Assembly (NCBI RefSeq): GCF_023856365.1
Contig: NW_026042407.1
Span: forward strand, 354,175 to 418,174
DNA from: Brienomyrus brachyistius
Taxonomy: Eukaryota > Chordata > Actinopteri > Osteoglossiformes > Mormyridae
Length of the DNA stretch: 64,000 nt
Direction: 5' to 3'
Shown here: one piece after another, positions 1-13,862 of the stretch
Numbering within the stretch: position 1 is the first letter of the stretch
How the letters are laid out: the number at the start of each line of letters is the position of its first letter
Translations under genes and position numbers: made by a program
Notes under the pieces: model-generated
The model's input: the letters and a program-made list of their open reading frames with translations, nothing else
The model's database searches: none
Told to the model about the DNA's origin: nothing

Positions 1-131
1 TAGCATATTAGCATATTAGCATAGCATATTAGCATATTAGCATAGCGTGTTAGCGTATTAGCATATTAGCATATTAGCATATTAGCATAGCATATTAGCA
101 TATTAGCATATTAGCATATTAGCATATTAGC

Positions 132-2335
132 ATAGTGTGTTAGCATATTAGCGTATTAGCATATTAGCATATTAGCATATTAGCATATTAGCATAGCGTG
201 TTAGCATATTAGCGTATTAGCATAGCATATTAGCATATTAGCATATTAGCATATTAGCATATTAATATATTAGCATATTAACACATTAGCATATTAGCAT
301 ATTAACATATTAGCATATTAGCATATTAGCATAGCATATTAGCATATTAGCATATTAGCATATTAGCGTATAAGCATAGCATATTAGCATATTAGCATAT
401 TAGCATATTAGCATAGCGTGTTAGCGTATTAGCATATTAGCATATTAGCATATTAGCATATTAGCATATCATATTAGCATAGCATATTAGCATATTAGCA
501 TATTAGCATATTAGCATAGCGTGTTAGCGTATTAGCATATTAGCATATTAGCATAGCATATTAGCATATTAGCATATTAACATATTAGCATTTTAGCATA
601 GCATATTAACACATTAGCATATTAGCATATTAGCATAGCATATTAGCATATTAGCATATTAGCATATTAGCATATTAGCATAGCATATTAGCATATTAGC
701 ATATTAGCATATTAGCATAGCATATTAGCATATTAGCATATTAGCATATTAGCATAGCATGTTAGTATATTAGCGTATTAGCATATTAGCATATTAGCAT
801 AGCATATTAGCATATTAACATAGCATATTAGCATATTAGCATATTAGCATAGCATATTAGCATATTAGCATATTAGCATATTAGCATAGCGTGTTAGTGT
901 ATTAGCATATTAGCATATTAGCATAGCATATTAGCATATTAGCATATTAGCATAGCGTGTTAGCATATTAGCGTATTAGCATATTAGCATATTAGCATAT
1001 TAGCATATTAGCATATTAGCATAGCATATTAGCATATTAGCATATTAGCATATTAGCATATTAGTATATTAGCATATTAACATAGCATATTAGCATATTA
1101 GCATATTAGCATATTAGCATACCGTGTTAGCGTATTAACATATTAGCATATTAGCATATTAGCATATTAGCATAGCATATTAGCATATTAGCATATTAGC
1201 CTAGCATATTAGCATATTAGCATATTAGCATATTAGCATAGCATATTAATAAATTAGCATATTAGCATATTAGCATATTAGCATATTAGCATAGCATATA
1301 AGCATATTAGCATATTAGCATATCAGCATATTAGCATAGCGTGTTAGCGTATTAGCATATTAGCATAGCATATTAATATATTAGCATATTAGCATATTAG
1401 CATAGCATATTAGCATATTAGCATATTAGCATAGCGTGTTAGCGTATTAGCATATTAGCATATTAGCATAGCATATTAGCATATTAGCATATTAGCATAG
1501 CGTGTTAGCATATTAGCGTATTAGCATATTAGCATATTAGCATATTAGCATATTAGCATATTAGCATAGCATATTAGCATATTAGCATAGCATATTAGCA
1601 TAATGTATTAGCATATTAGCATATTAGCATATTAGCATATTAGCATATTAGCATAGCGTGTTAGCGTATTAGCATATTAGCATATTAGCATAGCATATTA
1701 GCATATTAACATATTAGCATATTAGCATAGCATATTAGCATATTAACATATTAGCATATTAGCATATTAGTATATTAGCATAGCATATTAGCATATTAGC
1801 ATATTAGCATATTAATATTTTAGCATATTAGCATAACATATTAGCATAACATATTAGCATATTAGCATATTAGCATAGCGTGTTAGCGTATTAGCATATT
1901 AGCATATTAGCATATTAGCATAGCATATTAGCATATTAGCATATTAGCATATTAGCATATTAGCATATTAGCATATTAGCATAGCATATTAGCATATTAG
2001 CATATTAGCATATTAGCATATTAGCATAGCATATTAGCATATTAGCATATTAACATATTAGCATATCATATTAGCATATTAGCATATTAGCATATTAGCA
2101 TATTAGCATAGCATATTAGCATATTACCATATTAGCATAGCATATTAGCATATTAGGATAGCGTGTTAGCATATTAACATATTAGCATATTAGCATATTA
2201 GCATATTAGCATAGCATATTAGCACATTAGCATATTAGCATAACATATTAGCATAGCATATTAGCATATTAACATATTAGCATATTAGCATAGCATATTA
2301 GCATAACATATTAGCATATTAGCATATTAGCATAT
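132..2335 (+). repeat. higher-order block P, copy 1
   Basis: This block is recognised by an ordered series of rare variants: TAGTGTGT near 132, TAATATAT followed by TAACACAT near 264-290, TAGCGTATAAGC near 366, a shortened unit giving CATATCAT near 470, AATGTATT near 1603, AATATTTT with two AACATATT units near 1823-1852, TTACCAT then TTAGGATAGCG near 2127-2160, and CACATT near 2224. The same series in the same order occurs at 17247-19300. The first part also recurs near 24471 and 55258. Offsets vary between about 16.9 and 17.1 kb because of internal unit gains and losses. Confidence 0.85.
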
Positions 2336-3000
2336 TAGCATAGCGTGTTAGCGTATTAGTATATTAGCATATTAGCATAGCATATTAGCATATTAGCATA
2401 TTAACATATTAGCATATTAGCATAGTATATTAGCATATTAGCATATTAGCATATTAACATAACATAGCATATTAGCATAGCATATTAGCATAGCATATTA
2501 GCATATTAGCATATTAGCATATTAGCATAGCGTGTTAGCGTATTAGCATAGCATATTAGCATAGCATATTAGCATATTAGCATATTAGCATAGCATATTA
2601 GCATATTAGCATATTAGCATATTAGCATATTAGCATATTAGCATATTAGCATATTAGCATATTAGCATAGCATATTAGCATATTAGCATATTAGCATATT
2701 AGCATAGCATTTTAGCATATTAGCATATTAGCATAGCATATTAGCATATTAGCATATTAGCATAGCATATCAGCATATTAGCATTGCGTGTTAGCATATT
2801 AACATATTAGCATATTAGCATAGCATATTAGCATATTAGCATATTAGCATAGCATATTAGTATATTAGCATATTAGCATATTAGCATAGCATATTAGCAT
2901 ATTAGCATATTAGCATATTAGCATAGCATATTAGCATAGCGTGTTAGCGTATTAGCATATTAGCATATTAGCATAGCATATTAGCATATTAGCATAGCGT
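1390..3000 (+). repeat. higher-order block Q, copy 1
   Basis: The block overlaps block P and extends further right. Shared landmarks with 21170-22820 are AATGTATT (1603 / 21395), AATATTTT plus AACATATT units (1823 / 21606), TTACCAT and TTAGGATAGCG (2127 / 21982), TAACATAACATAGC (2453 / 22287) and TATCAGC followed by the rare ATTGCGTGT (2767-2790 / 22585-22600). The offset is about 19.8 kb. Confidence 0.82.
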
Positions 3001-3689
3001 GTTAGCATATTAGCGTATTAGCATATTAGCATATTAGCATATTAGCATAGCGTGTTAGCATATTAGCATAGCGTGTTAGCATATTAGCATATTAGCATAG
3101 CGTGTTAGCATATTAGCGTATTAGCATAGCATATTAGCATATTAGCATATTAGCATATTAGCATATTATCATATTAGCATATTAGCATATTAGCATAGCA
3201 TATTAGCATATTAACATATTAGCATATTAGCATAGCATATTAGCATATTAGCATATTAGCATATTAGCATATTAGCATATTAGCATATTAGCATATTAGC
3301 ATAGCGTGTTAGCGTATTAGCATATTAGCATATTAGCATATTAGCATAGCATATTAGCATATTAGCATATTAGCATATTAGCATATTAGCATATTAGCAT
3401 ATTAGCATATTAGCATAGCATATTAGCATATTAGTATATTAGCATATTAGCATAGCGAGTTAGTGTATTAGCATATTAGCATATTAGCATAGCATATTAG
3501 CATATTAGCATATTATCATATTAGCATATTAGCATAGCATATTAGCATATTAGCATATTAGCATATTAGCATATTAGCATATTAGCATAGCGTATTAGCG
3601 TATTAGCATATTAGCATATTAGCATAGTATATTAGCATATTAGCATATTAGCATATTAGCATATTAGCATAGCGTGTTAGCATATTAGC

Positions 3690-4335
3690 GTATTAGCATA
3701 TTAGCATATTAGCATATTAGCATAGCATATTAGCATATTAGCATATTAGCATATTAGCATAGCATATTAGCATATTAACATATTAGCATAGCGTGTTAGT
3801 GTATTAGCATATTAGCATATTAGCATAGCATATTAGCATATTAACATATTAGCATATTAGCATATTAGCATAGTATATTAGCATAGTATATTAGCATATT
3901 AGCATATTAGCATAGCATATTAGCATATTAGCATATTAGCATATTAGCATATTAGCATAGCGTGTTAGCATATTAGCGTATTAGCGTATTAGCATTTTAG
4001 CATAGCATATTAGCATATCGTGTTAGCATAGCGTATTAGCATAGCATATTAGCATATTAGTATATTAGCATATTAGCATAGCATATTAGCATATTAACAT
4101 ATTAGCATATTAGCATATTAGCATAGCATATTAGCATATTAGCATATTAGCATATTAGCATAGCATATTAGCATATTAGCATATTAGCATATTAGCATAG
4201 CATGTTAGCATATTAGCGTATTAGCATATTAGCATATTAGCATAGCATATTAGCATATTAACATTAGCATATTAGCATATTAGCATATTAGCATATTAGC
4301 ATATTAGCATATTAGCATAGCATAGCATATTAGCA
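3690..4335 (+). repeat. local tandem block R, copy 1
   Basis: A segment of about 0.65 kb carries TAGCGTGT-TAGTGTAT near 3790, paired TAGTATAT near 3870, TAGCATTT near 3992, module D at 4018 and the short unit TAACAT near 4258. It recurs about 950 bases downstream at 4640-5255 and again at about 19830-20450. The intervening sequence is other satellite. Confidence 0.8.
4018..4037 (+). repeat. landmark module D, copy 1
   Basis: TATCGTGTTAGCATAGCGTA marks module D. It is preceded by TAGCGTAT-TAGCGTAT and followed by TAGTATAT, then TAACAT and, at about 500 bases, TAGCAAAT-TAGCATAT-TAGTATAT. It is the first of eight copies. Confidence 0.82.
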
Positions 4336-4639
4336 TATTAGCATATTAGCATAGCGTGTTAGCGTATTAGCATATTAGCATATTAGCATAGCATATTAGC
4401 ATATTAGCATATTAGCATATTAGCATAGCGTGTTAGCATATTAGCGTATTAGCATATTAGCATATTAGCATATTAGCATATTAGCATATTAGCATATTAG
4501 CATATTAGCATAGCATATTAGCATATTAGCAAATTAGCATATTAGTATATTAGCATGTTAGCATAGCATATTAGCATATTAGCATAGCGTGTTAACGTAT
4601 TAGCATATTAGCATATTAGCATATTAGCATATTAGCGTA

Positions 4640-5255
4640 TTAGCATATTAGCATATTAGCATATTAGCATATTAGCATAGCATATTAGCATATTAGCATA
4701 TTAGCATATTAGCATAGCATATTAGCATATTAACATATTAGCATAGCGTGTTAGTGTATTAGCATATTAGCATATTAGCATAGCATATTAGCATATTAAC
4801 ATATTAGCATATTAGCATATTAGCATAGTATATTAGCATAGTATATTAGCATATTAGCATATTAGCATAGCATATTAGCATATTAGCATATTAGCATATT
4901 AGCATAGCGTGTTAGAATATTAGCGTATTAGCGTATTAGCATTTTAGCATATTAGCATATTAGCATATCGTGTTAGCATAGCGTATTAGCATAGCATATT
5001 AGCATATTAGTATATTAGCATATTAGCATAGCATATTAGCATATTAACATATTAGCATATTAGCATAGCATATTAGCATATTAGCATATTAGCATATTAG
5101 CATAGCATATTAGCATATTAGCATATTAGCATATTAGCATAGCATGTTAGCATATTAGCGTATTAGCATATTAGCATATTAGCATAGCATATTAGCATAT
5201 TAACATTAGCATATTAGCATATTAGCATATTAGCATATTAGCATAGCATAGCATA
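4640..5255 (+). repeat. local tandem block R, copy 2
   Basis: Near-identical copy of 3690-4335, with the same order of TAGTGTAT (4747), paired TAGTATAT (4826), TAGCATTT (4941), module D (4968) and TAACAT (5200). One cassette has GTTAGAATATT near 4912 where copy 1 has an ordinary unit. Its right end runs into the 4.59 kb tandem unit that starts near 5045. Confidence 0.8.
4968..4987 (+). repeat. landmark module D, copy 2
   Basis: Same series as copy 1, in the second R block. The downstream TAGCAAAT element is missing because the 4.59 kb unit starts here. Confidence 0.8.
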
Positions 5256-5500
5256 TTAGCATAGCATATTAGCATAGCATATTAGCATAGCGTGTTAGCG
5301 TATTAGCATATTAGCATATTAGCATAGCATATTAGCATATTAGCATATTAGCATATTAGCATAGCGTGTTTAGCATATTAGCGTATTAGCATATTAGCAT
5401 ATTAGCATAGCATATTTAGCATATTAACATTAGCATATTAGCATATTAGCATATTAGCATATTAGCATATTAGCATAGCATAGCATATTAGCATAGCATA
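5200..5500 (+). repeat. 226 bp nested tandem duplication, inside 4.59 kb copy 1
   Basis: The short unit TAACAT occurs at 5200 and 5426, each time followed by a run of 8-mers and the double five-mer AGCATAGCATAGC. The same doubling is present at 9788 and 10013 in the second 4.59 kb unit, so it arose before the 4.59 kb duplication. Extra T bases at 5367 and 5414 are confined to this copy. Confidence 0.78.
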
Positions 5501-7322
5501 TTAGCATAGCGTGTTAGCGTATTAGCATATTAGCATATTAGATTAGCATATTAGCATATTAGCATATTAGCATAGCGTGTTAGCATATTAGCGTATTAGC
5601 ATATTAGCATATTAGCATATTAGCATATTAGCATATTAGCATATTAGCATAGCATATTAGCATATTAGCATATTAGCATATTAGCATAGCATATTAGCAT
5701 ATTAGCATATTAGCATATTAGCATATTAGCATATTAACATATTAGCATATTAGCATATTAGCATATTAGCATATTAACATAGCATATTAGCATATTAGCA
5801 TATTAGCATATTAACATATTAGCATATTAACATATTAGCATATTAGCATAACGTGTTAGCGTATTAGCATAGCATATTAGCATAGCATATTAACATATTA
5901 GCATATTAGCATATTAGCATAGCGTGTTAGCGTATTAGCATATTAGCATATTAGCATAGCATATTAGCATATTAGCATATTAGCATAGCATATTAGCATA
6001 TTAGCATATTAGCATATTAGCATATTAGCATATTAGCATATTAGCTTAGCATATTAGCATATTAGCATATTAGCATAGCATATTAGCATAGCGTGTTAGC
6101 ATATTAGCATATTAGCATATTAGCATAGCATATTAGCATATTAGCATGTTAGCATATTAGCATAGCGTGTTAGCATATTAGCGTATTAGCATATTAGCAT
6201 ATTAGCATATTAGCATATTAACATAGCGTGTTAGCATATTAGCATATTAACATATTAGCATAGCATATTAACATATTAGCATATTAGCATATTAGCATAG
6301 CATATTAGCATATTAGCATAGCATATTAGCATAGCGTGTTAGCGTATTAGCATATTAGCATATTAGCATATTAGCATAGCATATTAACATATTAGCATAT
6401 TAGCATATTAGCATATTAGCATAGCATATTAGCATATTAGCATATTAGCATATTAGCATATTAGCATATTAGCATAGCATATTAGCATATTAGCATATTA
6501 GCATATTAGCATATTAGCATAGCGTGTTAGCGTATTAGCATATTAGCATATTAGCATATTAGCATAGCATATTAGCATATTACCATATTTAGCATATTAA
6601 CATAGCATATTAGCATATTAGCATATTAGCATAGCATATTAGCATATTAGCATATTAGCATATTAGCATAGCATATTAGCATATTAGCATAGCATATTAG
6701 CATATTAACATATTAGCATATTAGCATAGCGTGTTAGCGTATTAGCATATTAGCATAGCATATTAGCATATTAGCATATTAGCATAGCATATTAGCATAT
6801 TAGCATAGCGTGTTAGCGTATTAGCATATTAGCATATTAGCATAGCATATTAGCATATCATATTAGCATATTAGCATATTAGCATATTAGCATATTAGCA
6901 TAGCATATTAGCATATTAACATATTAGCATATTAGCATATTAGCATAGCATATTAGCATATTAGCATATTAGCATAGTAGCATAGCGTGTTAGCGTATTA
7001 ACGTATTAGCATATTAGCATAGCATATTAGCATATTAACATATTAGCATATTAGCATAGCATATTAGCATATTAGCATATTAGCATATTAACATAGCATA
7101 TTAGCATAGCATATTAGCATATTAGTATAGCATATTAGCATAGCGTGTTAGCGTATTAGCATATTAGCATATTAGCATAGCATATTAGCATATTAGCATA
7201 GCGTGTTAGCATATTAGCGTATTAGCATATTAGCATATTAGCATATTAGCATATTAGCATAGCGTGTTAGCATATTAGCGTATTAGCGTATTAGCATATT
7301 AGCATATTAGCATATTAGCATA

Positions 7323-7342
7323 TCGTGTTAGCATAGCGTATT
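7323..7342 (+). repeat. landmark module D, copy 3
   Basis: Module D of the first 4.59 kb unit, with TAACAT at 7555 and TAGCAAAT at 7798. Confidence 0.82.
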
Positions 7343-8880
7343 AGCATAGCATATTAGCATATTAGTATATTAGCATATTAGCATAGCATATTAGCATATT
7401 AACATATTAGCATATTAGCATAGCATATTAGCATATTAGCATATTAGCATATTAGCATAGCATATTAGCATATTAGCATATTAGCATATTAGCATAGCAT
7501 GTTAGCATATTAGCGTATTAGCATATTAGCATATTAGCATAGCATATTAGCATATTAACATTAGCATATTAGCATATTAGCATATTAGCATATTAGCATA
7601 GCATATTAGCATATTAGCATATTAGCATATTAGCATAGCGTGTTAGCGTATTAGCATATTAGCATATTAGCATAGCATATTAGCATATTAGCATATTAGC
7701 ATATTAGCATAGCGTGTTAGCATATTAGCGTATTAGCATATTAGCATATTAGCATATTAGCATATTAGCATATTAGCATAGCATATTAGCATATTAGCAA
7801 ATTAGCATATTAGTATATTAGCATATTAGCATAGCATATTAGCATATTAGCATAGCGTGTTAGCGTATTAGCATATTAGCATATTAGCATATTAGCATAT
7901 TAGCATATTAGCATATTAGCATATTAGCATATTAGCATATTAGCATATTAGCATATTAGCATAGCATATTAGCATATTAGCATATTAGCATATTAGCATA
8001 TTAACATATTAGCATATTAGCATATTAGCATAGCGTGTTAGCGTATTAGCATAGCATATTAGCATAGCATATTAGCATAGCATATTAGCATATTAGCATA
8101 TTAGCATATTAGCATATTAGCATATTAGCATATTAGCATAGCGTGTTAGCGTATTAGCATATTAGCATATTAGCATAGCATATTAGCATATTAGCGTATT
8201 AGCATATTAGCATATTAGCATAGCATATTAGCATATTAGCATATAAGCATATTAGCATAGCATATTAGCATATTAGCATATTAGCATATTAGCATAGCAT
8301 ATTAGCATATTAGCATATTAGCATATTAGCATAGCGTGATAGCGTATTAGCATATTAGCATATTAACATATTAGCATATTAGCATATTAGCATAGCATAT
8401 TAGCATATTAGCATATTAGCATATTAGCATAGCGAGTTAGCGTATTAGCATATTAGCATATTAGCATAGCATATTAGCATAGCATATTAGCATATTAGCA
8501 TATTATTATATTAGCATATTAGCATGTTAGCATATTAGCATATTAGCATAGCATATTAGCATATTAGCATATTAGCATATTAGCATAGCGTGTTAGCGTA
8601 TTAGCATATTAGCATATTAGCATAGCATATTAGCATATTAGCATATTAGCATAGCGTGTTAGCATGTTAGCGTATTAGCATATTAGCATATTAGCATATT
8701 AGCATATTAGCATATTAGCATATTAGCATAGCATATTAGCATATTAGCATATTAGCATATTAACATATTAGCATATTAGCATAGCATATTAGCATATTAA
8801 CATAGCATAGCGTGTTAGTGTATTAGCATATTAGCATATTAGCATATTAGTATAGCATATTAGCATATTAGCATATTAGC

Positions 8881-9300
8881 ATAGTATATTAGCATAGTAT
8901 ATTAGCATAGTATATTAGCATATTAGCATATTAGCATATTAGTATATTAGCATAGCAAATTAGCATATTAGCATAGCATATTAGCATATTAGCATATTAG
9001 CATATTAGCATATTAGCATATTAGCATAGCGTGTTAGCGTGTTAGCGTATTAGCATATTAGCATATTAGCATAGCATATTAGCATATTAGCATATTAGCA
9101 TATTAGCATATTAGCATAGCGTGTTAACATATTAGAGTATTAGCATATTAACATATTAGCATATTAGCATATTAGCATATTAGCATATTAGCATAGCATG
9201 TTAGCATATTAACGTATTAGCATATTAGCATATTAGCATATTAGCATATTAGCATATTAGCATAGCGTGTTAGCATATTAGCGTATTAGCATAGTACATT
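8881..9300 (+). repeat. landmark module B, copy 1
   Basis: Module B consists of three 13-base TAGTATATTAGCA units, then GCAAATT, a CpG cassette, GTGTTAACATATTAGAGTAT and, about 170 bases on, GTACATT. This copy has the AACATATTAGAG form at 9124 and GTACATT ending at 9300. Fourteen such modules, one partial, are spread over the window. Confidence 0.82.
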
Positions 9301-9787
9301 AGCATATTAGCATATTAGTATATTAGCATATTAGCATAGCATATTAGCATATTAGCATATTAGCATATTAGCATAGCATGTTAGCATATTAGCATATTAG
9401 CATATTAGCATATTAGCGTATTAACATAGCATATTAGCATATTAGCATATTAACATATTAGCATAGCATATTAGCATATTAAAATATTAGCATATTAGCA
9501 TATTAGCATATTAGCATATTAGCATATTAGCATAGCGTATTAGCATATAAACATATTAGCATATTAACATATTAACATATTAGCATATTAGCATATTAGC
9601 ATATTAGCATAGCATATTAGCATATTAGCATATTAACATATTAGCATATTAGCATAGCATATTAGCATATTAGCATATTAGCATATTAGCATAGCATATT
9701 AGCATATTAGCATATTAGCATATTAGCATAGCATGTTAGCATATTAGCGTATTAGCATATTAGCATATTAGCATAGCATATTAGCAT

Positions 9788-10085
9788 ATTAACATTAGCA
9801 TATTAGCATATTAGCATATTAGCATATTAGCATAGCATAGCATATTAGCATAGCATATTAGCATAGCATATTAGCATAGCGTGTTAGCGTATTAGCATAT
9901 TAGCATATTAGCATAGCATATTAGCATATTAGCATATTAGCATATTAGCATAGCGTGTTAGCATATTAGCGTATTAGCATATTAGCATATTAGCATAGCA
10001 TATTAGCATATTAACATTAGCATATTAGCATATTAGCATATTAGCATATTAGCATATTAGCATAGCATAGCATATTAGCATAGCA
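9788..10085 (+). repeat. 226 bp nested tandem duplication, inside 4.59 kb copy 2
   Basis: Counterpart of 5200-5500 with TAACAT at 9788 and 10013 and the same flanking double five-mers. It lacks the two extra T bases of the other copy, so it probably shows the older state. Confidence 0.78.
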
Positions 10086-11915
10086 TATTAGCATAGCGTG
10101 TTAGCGTATTAGCATATTAGCATATTAGATTAGCATATTAGCATATTAGCATATTAGCATAGCGTGTTAGCATATTAGCGTATTAGCATATTAGCATATT
10201 AGCATATTAGCATAGCATATTAGCATATTAGCATAGCATATTAGCATATTAGCATATTAGCATATTAGCATAGCATATTAGCATATTAGCATATTAGCAT
10301 ATTAGCATATTAGCATATTAACATATTAGCATATTAGCATATTAGCATATTAGCATATTAACATAGCATATTAGCATATTAGCATATTAGCATATTAACA
10401 TATTAGCATATTAACATATTAGCATATTAGCATAACGTGTTAGCGTATTAGCATAGCATATTAGCATAGCATATTAACATATTAGCATATTAGCATATTA
10501 GCATAGCGTGTTAGCGTATTAGCATATTAGCATATTAGCATAGCATATTAGCATATTAGCATATTAGCATAGCATATTAGCATATTAGCATATTAGCATA
10601 TTAGCATATTAGCATATTAGCATATTAGCTTAGCATATTAGCATATTAGCATATTAGCATAGCATATTAGCATAGCGTGTTAGCATATTAGCATATTAGC
10701 ATATTAGCATAGCATATTAGCATATTAGCATGTTAGCATATTAGCATAGCGTGTTAGCATATTAGCGTATTAGCATATTAGCATATTAGCATATTAGCAT
10801 ATTAACATAGCGTGTTAGCATATTAGCATATTAGCATATTAACATATTAGCATAGCATATTAACATATTAGCATATTAGCATATTAGCATAGCATATTAG
10901 CATATTAGCATAGCATATTAGCATAGCGTGTTAGCGTATTAGCATATTAGCATATTAGCATATTAGCATAGCATATTAACATATTAGCATATTAGCATAT
11001 TAGCATATTAGCATAGCATATTAGCATATTAGCATATTAGCATATTAGCATATTAGCATATTAGCATAGCATATTAGCATATTAGCATATTAGCATATTA
11101 GCATATTAGCATAGCGTGTTAGCGTATTAGCATATTAGCATATTAGCATATTAGCATAGCATATTAGCATATTACCATATTTAGCATATTAACATAGCAT
11201 ATTAGCATATTAGCATATTAGCATAGCATATTAAGCATATTAGCATATTAGCATATTAGCATAGCATATTAGCATATTAGCATAGCATATTAGCATATTA
11301 ACATATTAGCATATTAGCATAGCGTGTTAGCGTATTAGCATATTAGCATAGCATATTAGCATATTAGCATATTAGCATAGCATATTAGCATATTAGCATA
11401 GCGTGTTAGCGTATTAGCATATTAGCATATTAGCATAGCATATTAGCATATCATATTAGCATATTAGCATATTAGCATATTAGCATATTAGCATAGCATA
11501 TTAGCATATTAACATATTAGCATATTAGCATATTAGCATAGCATATTAGCATATTAGCATATTAGCATAGTAGCATAGCGTGTTAGCGTATTAACGTATT
11601 AGCATATTAGCATAGCATATTAGCATATTAACATATTAGCATATTAGCATAGCATATTAGCATATTAGCATATTAGCATATTAACATAGCATATTAGCAT
11701 AGCATAATAGCATATTAGTATAGCATATTAGCATAGCGTGTTAGCGTATTAGCATATTAGCATATTAGCATAGCATATTAGCATATTAGCATAGCGTGTT
11801 AGCATATTAGCGTATTAGCATATTAGCATATTAGCATATTAGCATATTAGCATAGCGTGTTAGCATATTAGCGTATTAGCGTATTAGCATATTAGCATAT
11901 TAGCATATTAGCATA

Positions 11916-11935
11916 TCGTGTTAGCATAGCGTATT
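11916..11935 (+). repeat. landmark module D, copy 4
   Basis: Module D of the second 4.59 kb unit, 4593 bases after copy 3, with the same downstream spacing. Confidence 0.82.
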
Positions 11936-13457
11936 AGCATAGCATATTAGCATATTAGTATATTAGCATATTAGCATAGCATATTAGCATATTAACATAT
12001 TAGCATATTAGCATAGCATATTAGCATATTAGCATATTAGCATATTAGCATAGCATATTAGCATATTAGCATATTAGCATATTAGCATAGCATGTTAGCA
12101 TATTAGCGTATTAGCATATTAGCATATTAGCATAGCATATTAGCATATTAACATTAGCATATTAGCATATTAGCATATTAGCATATTAGCATAGCATATT
12201 AGCATATTAGCATATTAGCATATTAGCATAGCGTGTTAGCGTATTAGCATATTAGCATATTAGCATAGCATATTAGCATATTAGCATATTAGCATATTAG
12301 CATAGCGTGTTAGCATATTAGCGTATTAGCATATTAGCATATTAGCATATTAGCATATTAGCATATTAGCATAGCATATTAGCATATTAGCAAATTAGCA
12401 TATTAGTATATTAGCATATTAGCATAGCATATTAGCATATTAGCATAGCGTGTTAGCGTATTAGCATATTAGCATATTAGCATATTAGCATATTAGCATA
12501 TTAGCATATTAGCATATTAGCATATTAGCATATTAGCATATTAGCATATTAGCATAGCATATTAGCATATTAGCATATTAGCATATTAGCATATTAACAT
12601 ATTAGCATATTAGCATATTAGCATAGCGTGTTAGCGTATTAGCATAGCATATTAGCATAGCATATTAGCATAGCATATTAGCATATTAGCATATTAGCAT
12701 ATTAGCATATTAGCATATTAGCATAGCGTGTTAGCGTATTAGCATATTAGCATATTAGCATAGCATATTAGCATATTAGCGTATTAGCATATTAGCATAT
12801 TAGCATAGCATATTAGCATATTAGCATATAAGCATATTAGCATAGCATATTAGCATATTAGCATATTAGCATAGCATATTAGCATATTAGCATATTAGCA
12901 TATTAGCATAGCGTGATAGCGTATTAGCATATTAGCATATTAACATATTAGCATATTAGCATATTAGCATAGCATATTAGCATATTAGCATATTAGCATA
13001 TTAGCATAGCGAGTTAGCGTATTAGCATATTAGCATATTAGCATAGCATATTAGCATAGCATATTAGCATATTAGCATATTATTATATTAGCATATTAGC
13101 ATGTTAGCATATTAGCATATTAGCATAGCATATTAGCATATTAGCATATTAGCATATTAGCATAGCGTGTTAGCGTATTAGCATATTAGCATATTAGCAT
13201 AGCATATTAGCATATTAGCATATTAGCATAGCGTGTTAGCATGTTAGCGTATTAGCATATTAGCATATTAGCATATTAGCATATTAGCATATTAGCATAT
13301 TAGCATAGCATATTAGCATATTAGCATATTAGCATATTAACATATTAGCATATTAGCATAGCATATTAGCATATTAACATAGCATAGCGTGTTAGTGTAT
13401 TAGCATATTAGCATATTAGCATATTAGTATAGCATATTAGCATATTAGCATATTAGC

Positions 13458-13862
13458 ATAGTATATTAGCATAGTATATTAGCATAGTATATTAGCATAT
13501 TAGCATATTAGCATATTAGTATATTAGCATAGCAAATTAGCATATTAGCATAGCATATTAGCATATTAGCATATTAGCATATTAGGCATAGCGTGTTAGC
13601 GTGTTAGCGTATTAGCATATTAGCATATTAGCATAGCATATTAGCATATTAGCATATTAGCATATTAGCATATTAGCATAGCGTGTTAACATATTAGAGT
13701 ATTAGCATATTAACATATTAGCATATTAGCATATTAGCATATTAGCATATTAGCATAGCATGTTAGCATATTAACGTATTAGCATATTAGCATATTAGCA
13801 TATTAGCATATTAGCATATTAGCATAGCGTGTTAGCATATTAGCGTATTAGCATAGTACATT
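13458..13862 (+). repeat. landmark module B, copy 2
   Basis: Same layout as copy 1, with the AACATATTAGAG form near 13686. It is the counterpart of copy 1 in the second 4.59 kb unit. Confidence 0.82.

Larger units (their letters stand above)
5045..9632 (+). repeat. 4.59 kb higher-order unit, copy 1
   Basis: Left member of a tandem pair. Rare landmarks recur about 4.59 kb later: TTAGATTAGC (5539 / 10127), TTAGCTTAGC (6044 / 10627), TTACCATATTTAGC (6582 / 11174), GTAGCATAGCG (6977 / 11568), module D (7323 / 11916), TAACAT (7555 / 12150), GCGTGATAGCG (8337 / 12914) and module B (9122 / 13683). About 100 bases around 5045-5143 and 9633-9733 read identically. Extra-T units near 5367 and 5414 occur only in this copy. 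Confidence 0.88.
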
